Source: Pisaster brevispinus (Eukaryota > Echinodermata > Asteroidea > Forcipulatida > Asteriidae). Taken from it: DNA of 64,000 bases. Shown piece after piece: positions 23,461 to 35,079 of the stretch. How positions within the stretch are numbered: position 1 is the first letter of the stretch; each line of letters starts with the position of its first letter. Where the stretch lies: NCBI GenBank assembly GCA_023634235.1, contig JAMKCF010000019.1:7643684-7707683 (forward strand). The letters run 5' to 3'. The position numbers were made by a program, and so were the translations under genes. The notes below the pieces were generated by a model. That model saw only the letters and a program-made list of their open reading frames with translations. It was not told where the DNA came from and did not search any database.

Positions 23461-23976
23461 TACGGAAGGAGGGGAACAAGATTGTGATGGGTATTAACTC
23501 AGTGTTAAGAGTGGAGGAGAAAAGAAGACGTAGGAAAATGTGAAGGGGCAAAGCAGTTTTAAAAAGAGCACTTAGCATTTAACAAAATACAATAAATACT
23601 TCTTTAAAAAATGTTGAAACTTTTCATTTACAAGAAGAGTACTAGACTTGTCTTGATTTAGAGTTTACATAGCAGTAGTTATGTTAAAATCGCAGTTATG
23701 GTTTTTGAATAAACAAAATTTAAAAATTTTAAAATTTAAATTGATTCAATAAGACTAAACATAGCATTAGCTTTGGCAGTAAGTAGTAACAATGTACCTT
23801 ATTTTGATCAAAGAGACGTAACTGTCGGAGTACTTTTGCTGACATTTTAAGGTATCTTAATTGATTTCAAAAATTGGAACAGCAATTGGAGTTTGCATGG
23901 CAGTAGTTTTACCAACAATACATGAACAGATGTTAAGCTTTAATTCAAAAACATTCAATTAGTTAAGCGTTGGACC

Positions 23977-24111
23977 CTAGATAGAGCCAGTCATGAAAGT
24001 CTTTTGACCGTTATTAAATCCACTAGCAGCTTCTCTCCAAGATGACTTCTTTTCATGATGCTCGGTATCTTCCCATTCAGGTTTCAGGCTTAAGATTCCA
24101 TCCAGCAGCAG
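23977..24111 (-). CDS. Possible terminal coding exon of an unrecognised gene
   Basis: On the minus strand an acceptor (ATCTTTACAG before CTGCTGCTG) is followed by 44 open codons and a TAG stop at 23977-23979. The peptide begins LLLDGILSLKPEWEDTEHHE and ends KTFMTGSI; it is charged and shows no known domain. A phase-0 acceptor would suit the unrecognised gene starting at 50056, but no continuous set of exons links them. An alternative is a chance frame downstream of a good acceptor. The cassettes at 25400-32151 lie upstream in the same orientation. Confidence 0.3.
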   Translation of the reverse strand: MLLDGILSLKPEWEDTEHHEKKSSWREAASGFNNGQKTFMTGSI

Positions 24112-24178
24112 CTGTAAAGATATAAGATACAGGCATGGTTATAAAGAATAAAATTGAATCCAAAGACACTAATGGATT

Positions 24179-24616
24179 TCTCAAGTATTTTACTTGAGAT
24201 GTAGTCCAAAATCATTTCAAGATCTAGCTTTCAAAGTTTGAAACCTAAACAGACCCGTCCAGACCAATGAAATGTTTTAACCAGGGTCCAACTTCGCGGC
24301 CCTGCTTATCAAAGAGTTCTGCGTATACAGCACCCTGTAAAGTGTGAACTTCTATGAGCTGTAGAGCCATGAAATTAGGCCCAAGATATGTAAGGTTCAC
24401 CCTGAGACACTGAAGAGTTGTTTAAATCACAGTCTAGGGTGTAAGGTACCCTTGAAAACATCAGTTTGGTGAAGTCAAGCAAGGTATTGCAAGTTTTGTA
24501 CTTAAGCTCTTGCTCGATTATAAAATCAGTAAGCTTTAGTCCAACACCGTTGAGTGTAAAACCTCGCCAATAATTCTAGTGTGTGGTCAAAAGACCAATT
24601 CAGAAACTATGTTGTT
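24179..24616. repeat. Duplicated block R, copy 1
   Basis: Opens with a perfect hairpin (TCTCAAGTA, 3-nt loop, TACTTGAGA at 24179-24199) and continues through CAGACCCGTCCAGACCAATG and AACTTCGCGGCCCTGC. Two further copies, very similar to each other, lie inside the tandem units at 26757 and 27786. Copy 1 lacks a short TAATTTAATGGA-type stretch near its right end. Confidence 0.8.
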
Positions 24617-25242
24617 TGACCAATGCACCATCTTTTCCATTCTTGGAGATATATGTTTACTTTTGTAAACACTTTCAAACTTATGAAAAGTGTTTTATTC
24701 TGACCATTTTGTGGAGTGAAATGATAACTGTAGAAAGTTGAATATTACAGAGGTCTTCTCAAAGAAACTGAATGTACCTTAGATCTTGTTCTGTTGCTTT
24801 CACTGCAGAGATGGCACAACAGATGGAAGACATCACCCAGCAGACATTAATGGGTTATCATGTGGCTGCTAGCAACTATTTGGAGGATGACACTTTCTTT
24901 GAGTTGTGTTTCTTTAGAATATAAACAATTTCTTGAATTAGTTCAAATGTCACATAAGTCACAATAACTAAGATTCTGTATGCATCAAACCCAAACTCAA
25001 AACAACAAAAGTAGGTAGTGCACTGTTGTATTTTAAACACGAGCAAAGGTTTCTTTTGATTTCATTGTACACAACATGAACATTAATATGAATATCTAAC
25101 ACCCTTTCATTTGGGTTAATAAGAAAATGTGTGCCTATTTCAGGATTTGTCAGCTCCTTTTTTGATTCTTATTGAGGGCAAAAACTGCACTATAAACATG
25201 AATGTCTTTGATATATGAATTAAACTTCATTGAAATCAATGA
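24617..25242. other. Unassigned sequence
   Basis: No frame or repeat was recognised between block R and block X. Confidence 0.35.
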
Positions 25243-26054
25243 AATCACAGGTGAATCTATTCGCTTCAATACTCTGTTTTGATCTACTCCACTCAAAGAC
25301 ATCAGTTTGAGGGCTTGGTAAACATAAACCTCAGTCAAAATGAGATCATTCCATTCTTCATTATTCAAATAGAGATCTTAAGAAGAAACTCAATTTACCT
25401 TTTCTGATCCTTGTATCTCTTTGTTTTACTCTCCCATAAAGTGTTCATGTTGAGCTCTTGGTAGAACTAATGATGACTTGAGAACTTTCCAGCTAGTAAG
25501 ACTGAGCAAGCTGTGCAAGATTTCATGACGTGATGTCAGCTTGCAGACTAATGATTCAACTTCACATCAACTTGCATGGTCTGTAAAATAAAAAAATTGT
25601 TGCTTGTATAAGTTTATTATAACCATTAAAGCTGGTGAGATTGATTCGATTGCATGGATTACAGACATTCATTTTGTTTAAATGCCTTTTTGACAGAAGA
25701 GTGAGTAGCTCAGAAAACAAATTGTTTTGATCTAAACACTGGTTTGATGATGTTTAAAATTGCACATGAGAATTGTTGCTAATCTTTCATGCACAAATCA
25801 TGTCCGAATTTGTTCTTATTTATGTTTTGTCTCCAAATTTAACAATGCACGGATTTTGTTGAATAGCAATAAGCAACTTTCAGTAAGGTTTAGGTTTGAG
25901 GTTGTTTTTCTTGGCTCAAATAAACTCTTTAAAAGAAAATGTTGCACTACATTGATGTCTTATTAGATTAGGCAAAAACTGCTAAATTATCAGTTTGAAA
26001 CAGGGATTGTTTATCTTCACATTAAAAAAGTGTTGTCTTGTATCAAGCATAAAT
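25243..26054. repeat. Duplicated block X, copy 1
   Basis: About 810 bp, from AATCACAGGTGAATCTATT to a TATCAAGCATAA block, that is present again at 28256-29080 in the same orientation with scattered substitutions and small indels. Includes exon-like cassette 1 (25400-25580). The plus-strand frames at 25760-25966 and 28787-28993 are counterparts in the two copies and show no domain. Confidence 0.8.
25400..25580 (-). other. Exon-like cassette 1
   Basis: On the minus strand: acceptor TTTATTTTACAG before ACCATGCAAGTTGATG, donor AAAAG before GTAAATTGAG, 181 nt. Homologous cassettes with matching splice sites are at 28413-28593, 29774-29975 and 31942-32151. The frame is broken by stops in this copy, so if transcribed it is more likely non-coding. 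Confidence 0.45.
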
Positions 26055-26199
26055 GTAACAATTCACAGAACTTTTCTTCTCAACAGTATAAGCAACCTTT
26101 CTTTAATGCATTTGTAAGTTAGTTGTAATTAAAAACAACTGTTTGAAATGGTTTAGGTTTCCAGAATTGAATGAAACCAACTTTTTCCCATGCTCTATT

Positions 26200-27226
26200 G
26201 AAATCTTTAAGAAAAGTCTGTGTCATGTTTTATGAAGCAAATTGCAAGAGCAAAGCAGATTTCTTTGCATTACAATAGTAGGAAAGATCCCATACATCTC
26301 ATACAAAAGATTTGTTATTAGTCCAACTTGTTTGGTAAAATAACATTTATGTACTGTTGCCTCTTACAATGGTGTTTGTAAATAAACATAATCTATTACC
26401 TCTTTTCAGTCAATACACAAGAGCCTTCCAGCCAGTAGTTGTAGTCTCCTTGGGTATGTTCATGTGGCTCTCACTGCCTCACAAATAACACCGATCAGAC
26501 AAGTGGTAGACATGGATCCTTGGGTGATGTAGTTGTAATGTAAGCTTGAAGGATACCAGAGGTCCAATCTGTAAATCAAATAAAAAAGAGTCTGTATTTA
26601 AAAAAACACCCACAAAAACAATCATTTCTTGTAACAGTCTTGTTTTGGTTTTGGTTTTTATTTTAAGCATTAATGTCGATGAACAGAATAAAGAATGACA
26701 ACTAGTCTCATCCAATCATCATGAGAGTTTACTCAGTCTGAAATGTGCAGTACTATATCTCAAGTATTTTACTTGAGATGTAGAAGTCCAAAAATAATTT
26801 CAAGATCTAGCTTTCTAAGTTTGAAACCAAAACAGACCCGTCCAGACCAATGAAATGTTTTAACCAGGGTCCAACTTCGCGGCCCTGCTTATCAAAGAGT
26901 TCTGCGTATACAGCACCCTGTAAAGTGTGAACTTCTATGAGCTGTAGAGCCATGAAATTAGGCCCAAGATATGTAAGGTTCACCCTGAGACACTGAAGAG
27001 TTGTTTAAATCACAGTCTAGGGTGTAAGGTACCCTTGAAAACATCAGTTTGGTGAAGTCAAGCAAGGTATCGCAAGTTTTGTATTCAAGCTCTTGCTCGA
27101 TTATAAAATCAGTAAGCTTTAGTCCAACACCGTTGAGTGTAAAACCTCGCCAATAGTTCTAGTGTGTGGTCTAATTTAATGGACAAAAGACCAATTCAGA
27201 AACTATGTTGTTCACCCTGAGACACT
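26200..27226. repeat. 1,027-bp direct tandem duplication, unit Y1
   Basis: From GAAATCTTTAAGAAAAGTC to the word GTTCACCCTGAGACACTG. The next unit starts immediately at 27227 with the same sequence. The unit contains exon-like cassette 2 and a copy of block R (from 26757). The last 18 bases repeat an internal word at about 26979, which points to a template-switch junction. Confidence 0.85.
26400..26568 (-). other. Exon-like cassette 2
   Basis: Minus strand: acceptor TTTGATTTACAG before ATTGGACC, donor AAGAG before GTAATAG, 169 nt. It has a short open frame (GPLVSFKLTLQLHH) similar to one in cassette 6 (PPVTYKLTSQLQHL) but ends in a stop before the donor. It is duplicated at 27427-27595. Confidence 0.4.
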
Positions 27227-28255
27227 GAAATCTTTAAGAAAAGTCTGTGTCATGTTTTATGAAGCAAATTGCAAGAGCAAAGCAGATTTCTTTGCATTAC
27301 AATAGTAGGAAAGATCCCATACATCTCATACAAAAGATTTGTTATTAGTCCAACTTGTTTGGTAAAATAACATTTATGTACTGTTGCCTCTTACAATGGT
27401 GTTTGTAAATAAACATAATCTATTACCTCTTTTCAGTCAATACACAAGAGCCTTCCAGCCAGTAGTTGTAGTCTCCTTGGGTATGTTCATGTGGCTCTCA
27501 CTGCCTCACAAATAACACCGATCAGACAAGTGGTAGACATGGATCCTTGGGTGATGTAGTTGTAATGTAAGCTTGAAGGATACCAGAGGTCCAATCTGTA
27601 AATCAAATAAAAAAAGAGTCTGTATTTAAAAAAACACCCACAAAAACAATCATTTCTTGTAACAGTCTTGTTTTGGTTTTGGTTTTTATTTTAAGCATTA
27701 ATGTCGATGAACAGAATAAAGAATGACAACTAGTCTCATCCAATCATCATGAGAGTTTACTCAGTCTGAAATGTGCAGTACTATATCTCAAGTATTTTAC
27801 TTGAGATGTAGAAGTCCAAAAATAATTTCAAGATCTAGCTTTCTAAGTTTGAAACCAAAACAGACCCGTCCAGACCAATGAAATGTTTTAACCAGGGTCC
27901 AACTTCGCGGCCCTGCTTATCAAAGAGTTCTGCGTATACAGCACCCTGTAAAGTGTGAACTTCTATGAGCTGTAGAGCCATGAAATTAGGCCCAAGATAT
28001 GTAAGGTTCACCCTGAGACACTGAAGAGTTGTTTAAATCACAGTCTAGGGTGTAAGGTACCCTTGAAAACATCAGTTTGGTGAAGTCAAGCAAGGTATCG
28101 CAAGTTTTGTATTTAAGCTCTTGCTCGATTATAAAATCAGTAAGCTTTAGTCCAACACCGTTGAGTGTAAAACCTTGCCAATAATTCTAGTGTGTGGTCT
28201 AATTTAATGGACAAAAGACCAATTCAGAAACTATGTTGTTCACCCTGAGACACTG
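27227..28255. repeat. 1,027-bp direct tandem duplication, unit Y2
   Basis: Near-identical to 26200-27226; only isolated base differences were seen over the stretches compared. It ends with the same GTTCACCCTGAGACACTG word and then joins block X copy 2. Confidence 0.85.
27427..27595 (-). other. Exon-like cassette 3 (duplicate of cassette 2)
   Basis: Same acceptor, donor and length as 26400-26568. It lies inside tandem unit Y2, so it is not independent support for exon function. Confidence 0.4.
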
Positions 28256-29080
28256 GAATCACAGGTGAATCTATTTGCTTCAATACTCTAATTTGATCTT
28301 CTCCACTCAAAGACATCAGTTTGAGGGCTTGGTAAACATAAACCTCAGTCAAAATGAGATCATTCCATTCTTCATTATTCAAAAAGAGATCTTAACAAGA
28401 AACTCAATTTACCTTTCCTGATCCTTGTATTTTTTGTTTTACTCTCCCAGAGAGTGTTCATTTTGTGCTCCCGGTAGAACTAATGATGACTTGAGAACTT
28501 TCCAGCTAGTAAGACTGAGCAAGCTGTGCAAGATTTCATGACGTGATGTCAGCTTGCAGACTGACGATTCAACTTCACATCAACTTGCATGGTCTGTAAA
28601 ATAAACAAATTGTTGCTTGTATAAGTTTATTGTAATCACAAAAAGCTGGTGAAATTAAATCGATTGCATGGATTACAGACATTCATTTCTTTAAAATGCC
28701 TTTTTGACAGAAGAGTGAGTAGCTCAGAAAACGAATTGTTTTGATCTAAACACTGGTTTGATGATGTTTAAAATTGCACATGAGAATTGTTGCTAATCTT
28801 ACATGCACTCATGCTTCCCACAAATCATGTTCGAATTTGTTCTTGTTTATGTTTTGTCTCCAAATTTAACAATGCACGGATTTTGTTCAAAAGCAATAAG
28901 CAACTTTCAGTAAGGTTTAGGTTTGAGGTTGTTTTTCTTGGCTCAAATAAACTCTTTAAAAGAAAATGTTGCACTACATTGATGTCTTATTAGATTAGGC
29001 AAAAACTGCTTAATTATCAGTTTGAAACAGGGATTGTTTATCTTCACATTAAACACGTTTTGTCTTATATCAAGCATATG
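28256..29080. repeat. Duplicated block X, copy 2
   Basis: Collinear with 25243-26054, with more differences than between Y1 and Y2. This implies that the X duplication is older than the Y duplication. Confidence 0.8.
28413..28593 (-). other. Exon-like cassette 4
   Basis: Counterpart of cassette 1 inside block X copy 2, with acceptor TTTATTTTACAG before ACCATG and donor GTAAATTGAG, 181 nt. Stops interrupt the frame. Confidence 0.4.
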
Positions 29081-29773
29081 TCAGATGAGTTAGATGTTAG
29101 ATGAGTTTTTCAGTCCCTTCTGTAGAGATGACATTTATGCTGCAGGTTGAAACAGTTTTTGCAATTGTCTGTTAGAAATATAGAAATTCATTCTTGTATC
29201 AGTTAATTTTTAAAGCCAATATTTGATTGCTTGTACATAATGGTCAAACTCTTAATGATATTCGGGAGCAACATACTGGTGAATTTTAAATCTAAAGTCT
29301 GTTTGAAATGTAGTGAAGCTTCCAAAACACTATGTTTGAATCCATTCTTCTCAACTTGCCTTGCAAAGCACAACAAATAAAGAATATGCCCCAAACCCAA
29401 ACAACGCGAGTGAGTAATATGTTGTTGTCTTTTTGCACAAATTTCTTTTGATTTCACTTTGTACAACATAGACAATAACATGGACAATAGCATTTTCCAG
29501 CTCTTTTTTCATTCCATACTTTGGGCAAGAATTGTGTTACAAACATGAAAGTCTTTTGTAATTTTAATTTGATGATAAGTATCACTTCAACAAACTCAAA
29601 GAAATTAAGCTGAATGTACTTCAATATTATGCTTTCTTCTACTCAACAGTTTCAGTAATTGGTGAACATATTGTGATTTTTTATGTTTGTTTGTATGTTA
29701 CACCTCCTCATGAAATGAGAACATCTCATTCTTTATCCAACATCAAGATCTTAATAACTTATATGTAATTTAC

Positions 29774-29975
29774 CTGTCTTGAGCCTTGCCTCTGTTTATT
29801 TCACTCTCAAAAGAAGTGTTCATTTTTTACTCCCTGTAGAACTGATGATGACCACTATCCAGCTAACACATGAACAAGCTACACAGAGGTCCAATGAGCT
29901 GTAAAGGTGATTGGAGTTGTAAGGTCTGCTTGCAGGTTACTGACGGTTCAAACTAAATACATCAAGTTGTGTTGT
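29774..29975 (-). other. Exon-like cassette 5
   Basis: Minus strand: acceptor TATATTCTACAG before ACAACACAACTTGATG, donor GACAG before GTAAATTACA, 202 nt. It is clearly diverged from cassettes 1, 4 and 6, yet both splice sites and the words GAACACTTCTTTTGAGAGTG and AGTTCTACAGGGAG are kept. Confidence 0.45.
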
Positions 29976-30259
29976 CTGTAGAATATAACAATTACTGCTT
30001 GAATGAGTTTATGTAAGAAACAAACATTTGAGAAATGTAACCAATCACATGGACTACATACTTGTGCTTTCACTCCTGTAAAGATGTGATAGAAGCGTGA
30101 ATAGTTTTTGCCTAACCTGAGCCCATAAAATGAGCCCAAATTGTAGTGCTTCTTAACACCTACACAATTTGAATGAATATACTCTTCCAAAAATGACACA
30201 TTTCAAATACAAGGGCTACTTTTTACAACTAAATCACACTTGTTAACAAAATCAATTTT

Positions 30260-31549
30260 GAATCTGTTATTACGGATTCAAGTTCTTTATTACGGATTCA
30301 CGTTCTGTTATTACGGACTCACAATTCGTTACTATTAACAAATTTAAACAGGATGCCCTGCCTTGTTGTTATAATTAGGGCAAGCGCTACGTGATGCAGT
30401 GAGACCGAAGGGCTTTCATTTAAATTGCTTTCTGTAATATTGTAAATTACAAGTAACGCCTATTCACATCAGGTTACACTTAAGACAAAACGTATAAAAT
30501 CATATCACATAAAAACATATCAGGAATTCAATCATGAAGTGGCAGAATGTTTTAGTCCATTTTGAAGCTGTATAAGCCCAGGGTAATGAGAGAAGACCCA
30601 TGATCAACAGGCCTTCATTGAACCAGCAAGAAAGAAACGCAGTACCAACATTATGGTTTTAGAAATACATTTGTTCCTTAATTGGCTTGAAATAGATCCA
30701 AAAATATTGTCACCTTCTGAGCCTTCTTTGAAAACTATATATTTGGGGGCTTGAACTATCTCGGTATAATCCAATGAAGGTGAAAATCTGTAATAATTGG
30801 TGGGGGGGGGGTTTGGTCTTAATAAGATCAGTAAAATTTCTTCTTTCCCAGTTCTCTTTTACTCATTTTCATCTTATGACTTCCATGCAAATTGTTTCTG
30901 TTTTCAAGTTTTTGTATTGACCATTAGCCAGAATCTACCCCTGGATTCGAACCCTCTGTCCAGGTTGTTTCTATATCTTGCAAACGTTTACGGTTTTACA
31001 TGTTGAAGTACCATATGATGATTAAATCAAACTAAACTTGTTAATGTTTGTATAATGTTTTATTGAAGCAAAAACATGATCTGTGTGTTAAGATGCAGCT
31101 AACATGGGTTTATTGGTCACTTGAACTCATAAATTCAATGGGCGTCATCCATTTTGGATGCATTTCAAATGCATCAGTCGATTGGCAATGTAGTTGGCCT
31201 AACTTTGGCACCTAATCTTCAAGGAAGCAAATGACACTGTTTGATTTTTCCGCCCGAATAACGCATCGTTGGAAGAAGGGGGGCACGGACACTGGGCGGG
31301 GGGGGGGGGGGGGGGGGGGCACAGACATCAAGGGGGAGGCATGGACATTTATTGAAAGGAGGGGCATGCGCCCCTTAGCTATGTCACTGTAGTAACGATG
31401 CAAGTTATCATAGTTGAATTCTATAATATTTAGAGTGATTTATGGACATCTGCATGCATCGCCTGGCAATCTACAATTAGTAATAACAGATTGTGAATCC
31501 GTAACAACGCATTGGGAATCCGTAAATACAGCTAGTGAATCCGTAATAT
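30260..31549. mobile_element. Element framed by inverted 20-bp iterons
   Basis: Three to four copies of a 20-bp word (ATTACGGATTCACNNTCTGTT-like) are arrayed at 30260-30325. The same word occurs in inverted orientation at 31480-31549 (GAATCCGTAA repeated three times). The 1.3-kb element so defined contains no transposase-like frame and carries a G run at 31290-31318. Subterminal iterons are typical of several DNA transposon superfamilies. No target-site duplication was found, so the class is open. Confidence 0.5.
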
Positions 31550-31941
31550 AAATGGGTTTTAAATTTTTGCTGGCAATAATGAGCTTTCATAGCTATCCAA
31601 TCAACAAGGAGTATTAGGGCAACGTGTGTTTGCATTTCATAATATTGATATCTAATAAACCAAGACAAACACAGGCAGTTACAGGTAGACGTCTTATCGC
31701 AGTACTTTTCGGTTCTACTGGCATGTCTTTTTATTGGCAATATCATACTCATGGATGTATTTGATTTTGAAATCAAGTCTTTGAAATTGCTTTTGTACCT
31801 AGATGTACTTCAACGCTCTACTTTGAATATACTCATATATACTCATGCGGTGAAAATCTTCCTGATAATTAATGTGTTGTTTACCATACACCTTCTCCAG
31901 TAAAATAATGACAATGGTCTGAATAAAGCAACTCAATTTAC

Positions 31942-32151
31942 CTTCCTTCATTGATCCTTGTGTCTATTTGTTTCACTCTTCCATGAAGTGTTCATGTTGT
32001 ACTCCCTGTAGAACGATGCCTTGAGAAATGTCCAGCTAATAACATCTACCAGTCTACAGTTGCAAGCTATTCCAGAAGTTGACAGGTGTTGAAGTTGTGA
32101 TGTCAGTTTGTAGGTTACTGGAGGTTCAAACTTCACATCAAGTTGCATTGT
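31942..32151 (-). other. Exon-like cassette 6
   Basis: Minus strand: acceptor TATATTTTACAG before ACAATGCAACTTGATG, donor GGAAG before GTAAATTGAG, 210 nt. This copy has a 66-codon open frame starting MQLDVKFEPPVTYKL and ending in TGA 8 nt before the donor. It is the longest frame in the cassette family; the frame is not kept in the other copies. Confidence 0.45.
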
Positions 32152-33026
32152 CTGTAAAATATAACAATGAATGTTTGTTAAAGTTCATTTAATATTAAAC
32201 ATCTTTTAGTTCACAAATTAAAGACAGATTCCCAACTCCTGCACTAAGATTTAGGATTAGTTGCCAATGTGAGTTGTATTGTGACATCACACTTTGCTTA
32301 GCAATTAAGATTGATTCACAGTTAAGATCAATATCTTAACTCGTTGTGAAATCAAGCCCTGGACACTTAAATTACAGGCAAACCAGATGGCTACATGAAC
32401 TTGTTAATCTACAGAAAAGCCACACAAACAAATCAGTATTTGCATTTTCAATCCCATGACTTTCCACACTGAAAACCCGGGGGTAGTTCTGACTCTCCTC
32501 AATAATGAGGTAGTCATTGAGGCAGATAACGAGATGGAAGAACACCATCGATCTGTGAAGTTCCTCTCTCTCAATCTGGTTACCCACGATGAACGACAAT
32601 AAAGTTAAGGACAAGATATGCACCTACTAGTAAACCTAGCAGGAAAGACTGCTCAAGCCAATAAAAACAAGAGCAACTATCTAGCTTTCTTGCCCTATAT
32701 ATGTTGAAGTTTTAATTGAGAGGATGTCCAGGCATGGCTTTTGAACTGTTGTGAGACCACTTTGTACACTTCAAAAAATGCTAGTTGACCCTAAAGACTG
32801 TGAGCAGGACCATCTCCAAACAATATATCCATGTATGTAATTCTGTGTAAAAGCTGCCCTGAGACCTATGAGAAAAACCGGCAACGTTCAAACTAAACTT
32901 TCAGAACACATGACAGAAGGAGACAAATAAGTGCCAGAACTTTCACCAGATCACAGAGAAAAACATCAATATCATATCATAAATTGTGACAAAGCCAAAT
33001 TATAGACCAGGATGCAGACAAAACCA
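32152..33026. other. Unassigned sequence
   Basis: A minus-strand frame at 32372-32623 is open for 83 codons without a recognisable domain. Nothing else was seen. Confidence 0.35.
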
Positions 33027-33478
33027 CACACTACTAAAGTTGGTTTAACTCATGGTTCAACCCGATCGAGTTCAACTCTGTGTGTCTGAACGGTTCTAAA
33101 GTTAGTCCGAATCGGGTTTAACCCAGAAAAGTTAGACTGTCGAGCTGGGGGGTTTATCTTTAGTCCGGAACGGGTTTATCTTTTAGCACTGTGTGTGGAC
33201 AGAATAAAAATGACCACATCCGGTTTAACTCACAACGGATGAACTGCTGACCCACAGGATCGTTATGCAACACATGTGAATGGATAAACACAATGGTTTT
33301 TGTGAAGAGCCAGGATGTTGGCATAACGGGGTCGCGCTGCTGTTTGACCTCTTAAAACCAAAGATAAACCGTTTCGGGTTTAACTCCTTGCTGTCTGAAC
33401 GCAAGGTGGTTTTTTTTAACGACTGCCCCCCTGCTGGTCATAAAGTTAGACCGTTTCGGGTCTAACTTTAGTACTGTG
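33027..33478. mobile_element. MITE-like element with CACASTACTAAAGTT termini
   Basis: The left end CACACTACTAAAGTTGG is mirrored by the right end CTTTAGTACTGTG. Inside, GGTTTAACYC and CGAATCGGG/CCGTTTCGGG words recur in both orientations. About 450 bp, without a transposase. Confidence 0.5.
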
Positions 33479-33849
33479 TCTGAACATGGTTATTGACTCA
33501 GAAAAGTGATTTGGAATAGAAGCAGGGGCAAGGAAACAATGAACAAGGACCCGGGGGCTATAAACTAGAATTTATGACTGGATCAGTTCAAAAAGGCAAG
33601 CTTCAAAAGTAGTGAGGTCATGTCAACCACCACAGATTGTGAATTCCAATTCCACACACTCACATCCAAGTGAGCATGGTTCCTGACAGAAAATTATATC
33701 TATCGTGTGAACACTTCCTCTAACTTGGCTTTGTATACCAAAATCTACTTTTATCTCAACTTTTATGAATAATCCTGATGAATTTTATTGAAGTATCGTG
33801 CCGCTGCATTCATTATTTTCCTGTATCTTCAGAGTTACGCTGGGCTGTT

Positions 33850-34038
33850 TTTGCATAACTACAATGCACAAGCAGATAAATTGTGCATCCATCTCATCTA
33901 ATCGATTCATTACAGTAGAAGAGACAACAGGCCAGAGGCAGCGAGACTACTGCACAAGATTGTTCTATCCTGCAATAGATTACTTCCTGTCTGAACTAAA
34001 CTTTCGCATCAATATAAACAAGTCATGGAATCAACTGT
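33850..34038 (+). pseudogene. Possible hAT transposase remnant
   Basis: The frame contains EETTGQRQRDYCTRLFYPAI and then DYFLSELNFR. This resembles the conserved stretch of animal hAT-type transposase-derived proteins in which a TGRQ motif is followed by a tyrosine-rich segment and an F-x-D-x-F...L..RF helix. The frame ends after about 60 relevant residues and no other transposase segment was found nearby. The resemblance is from memory of the family pattern and could be fortuitous. Confidence 0.3.
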
Positions 34039-35079
34039 AGCCCTTCATCCATGTCACTACAAGCTCTTGGACTTTGAACAACTCAAACCCATGACATAGA
34101 CACATTCAAGCAATTCATCATTCCCGAACATAGAGATGTGCCAAGCAAAGAGACTTGTACAGTCTAAAACAGCAGAAGGAATTCCGATCACAAAATATGG
34201 TACAATTGGCAGAATTCTTGAGCCATTACAAAGACACCTCCCCTGACCCCTGTTTTTAATAGATGAAGAACTACACTCAGAAGTCTATGTCTGATGCAAA
34301 ACTGTATTCAGTATTAATTCTGGTCATTCAACACCAAAGATGATTGGAAGCATTTATATCCAGATCTGAACATAACAATTGTAGAATTTAAGTTGTTTTA
34401 ACTTTCATTGCCAGTAAGTTTTGCTTAACAAGTGAAGCACTCTTTCTGGATGGAGGTGGCTTGGGTTTTCAAGTTCTACTGTAATTTTTGTTTTAATTCT
34501 TGTTTTAAAAAATATATTTTTTACAATAATGGCAATCTCATAGAAAGTATTTTGTTTCTCGTCAGAATATTTTATATAAATAGTAAACGGCAAAACAAAA
34601 GCACTGAAAAAGGGCATACAAACATCACTTGCATAATTCCCCTTCATTTTAATTGATGGGTTATCTGAAACCAATCATTGCATAGATTAAGATCTTGTTT
34701 TAAAAAGGGCAATTTGCAAACTACAATCAATTTACCAGAAGTGCCCCTAGAAAAAAATGGTGCAACCACTTCACAAATGTCGATGATATTAACATGAAAC
34801 TTGATCTGTTCAGTCTAAACACTACTGTGGCATTCAAATCAAAACCACATTTCAAATTGATTCATTGAAATGATCCAACGTTGTAGGACTTGTTTCCTAA
34901 ACAGGACCGAAACCAGAGGGACCTGGAATTTAAAAAAACTACCAGACTGATCCTGACCAGAACTTGTCAGCTCACTAACAGAAATATCAAAGGAAAAGCT
35001 CCGCTCATTAGCTAACTGCATACTCAATGAAAAATAGAACAGCTGTTCGCAACTGCCAAAAATCAAGCAACCACACTGA

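Noticed and set aside
32372..32623. 83-codon minus-strand frame as a gene
   Set aside because: No recognised domain, no acceptor or donor at suitable positions, and no start context; length alone is not convincing in AT-rich DNA.
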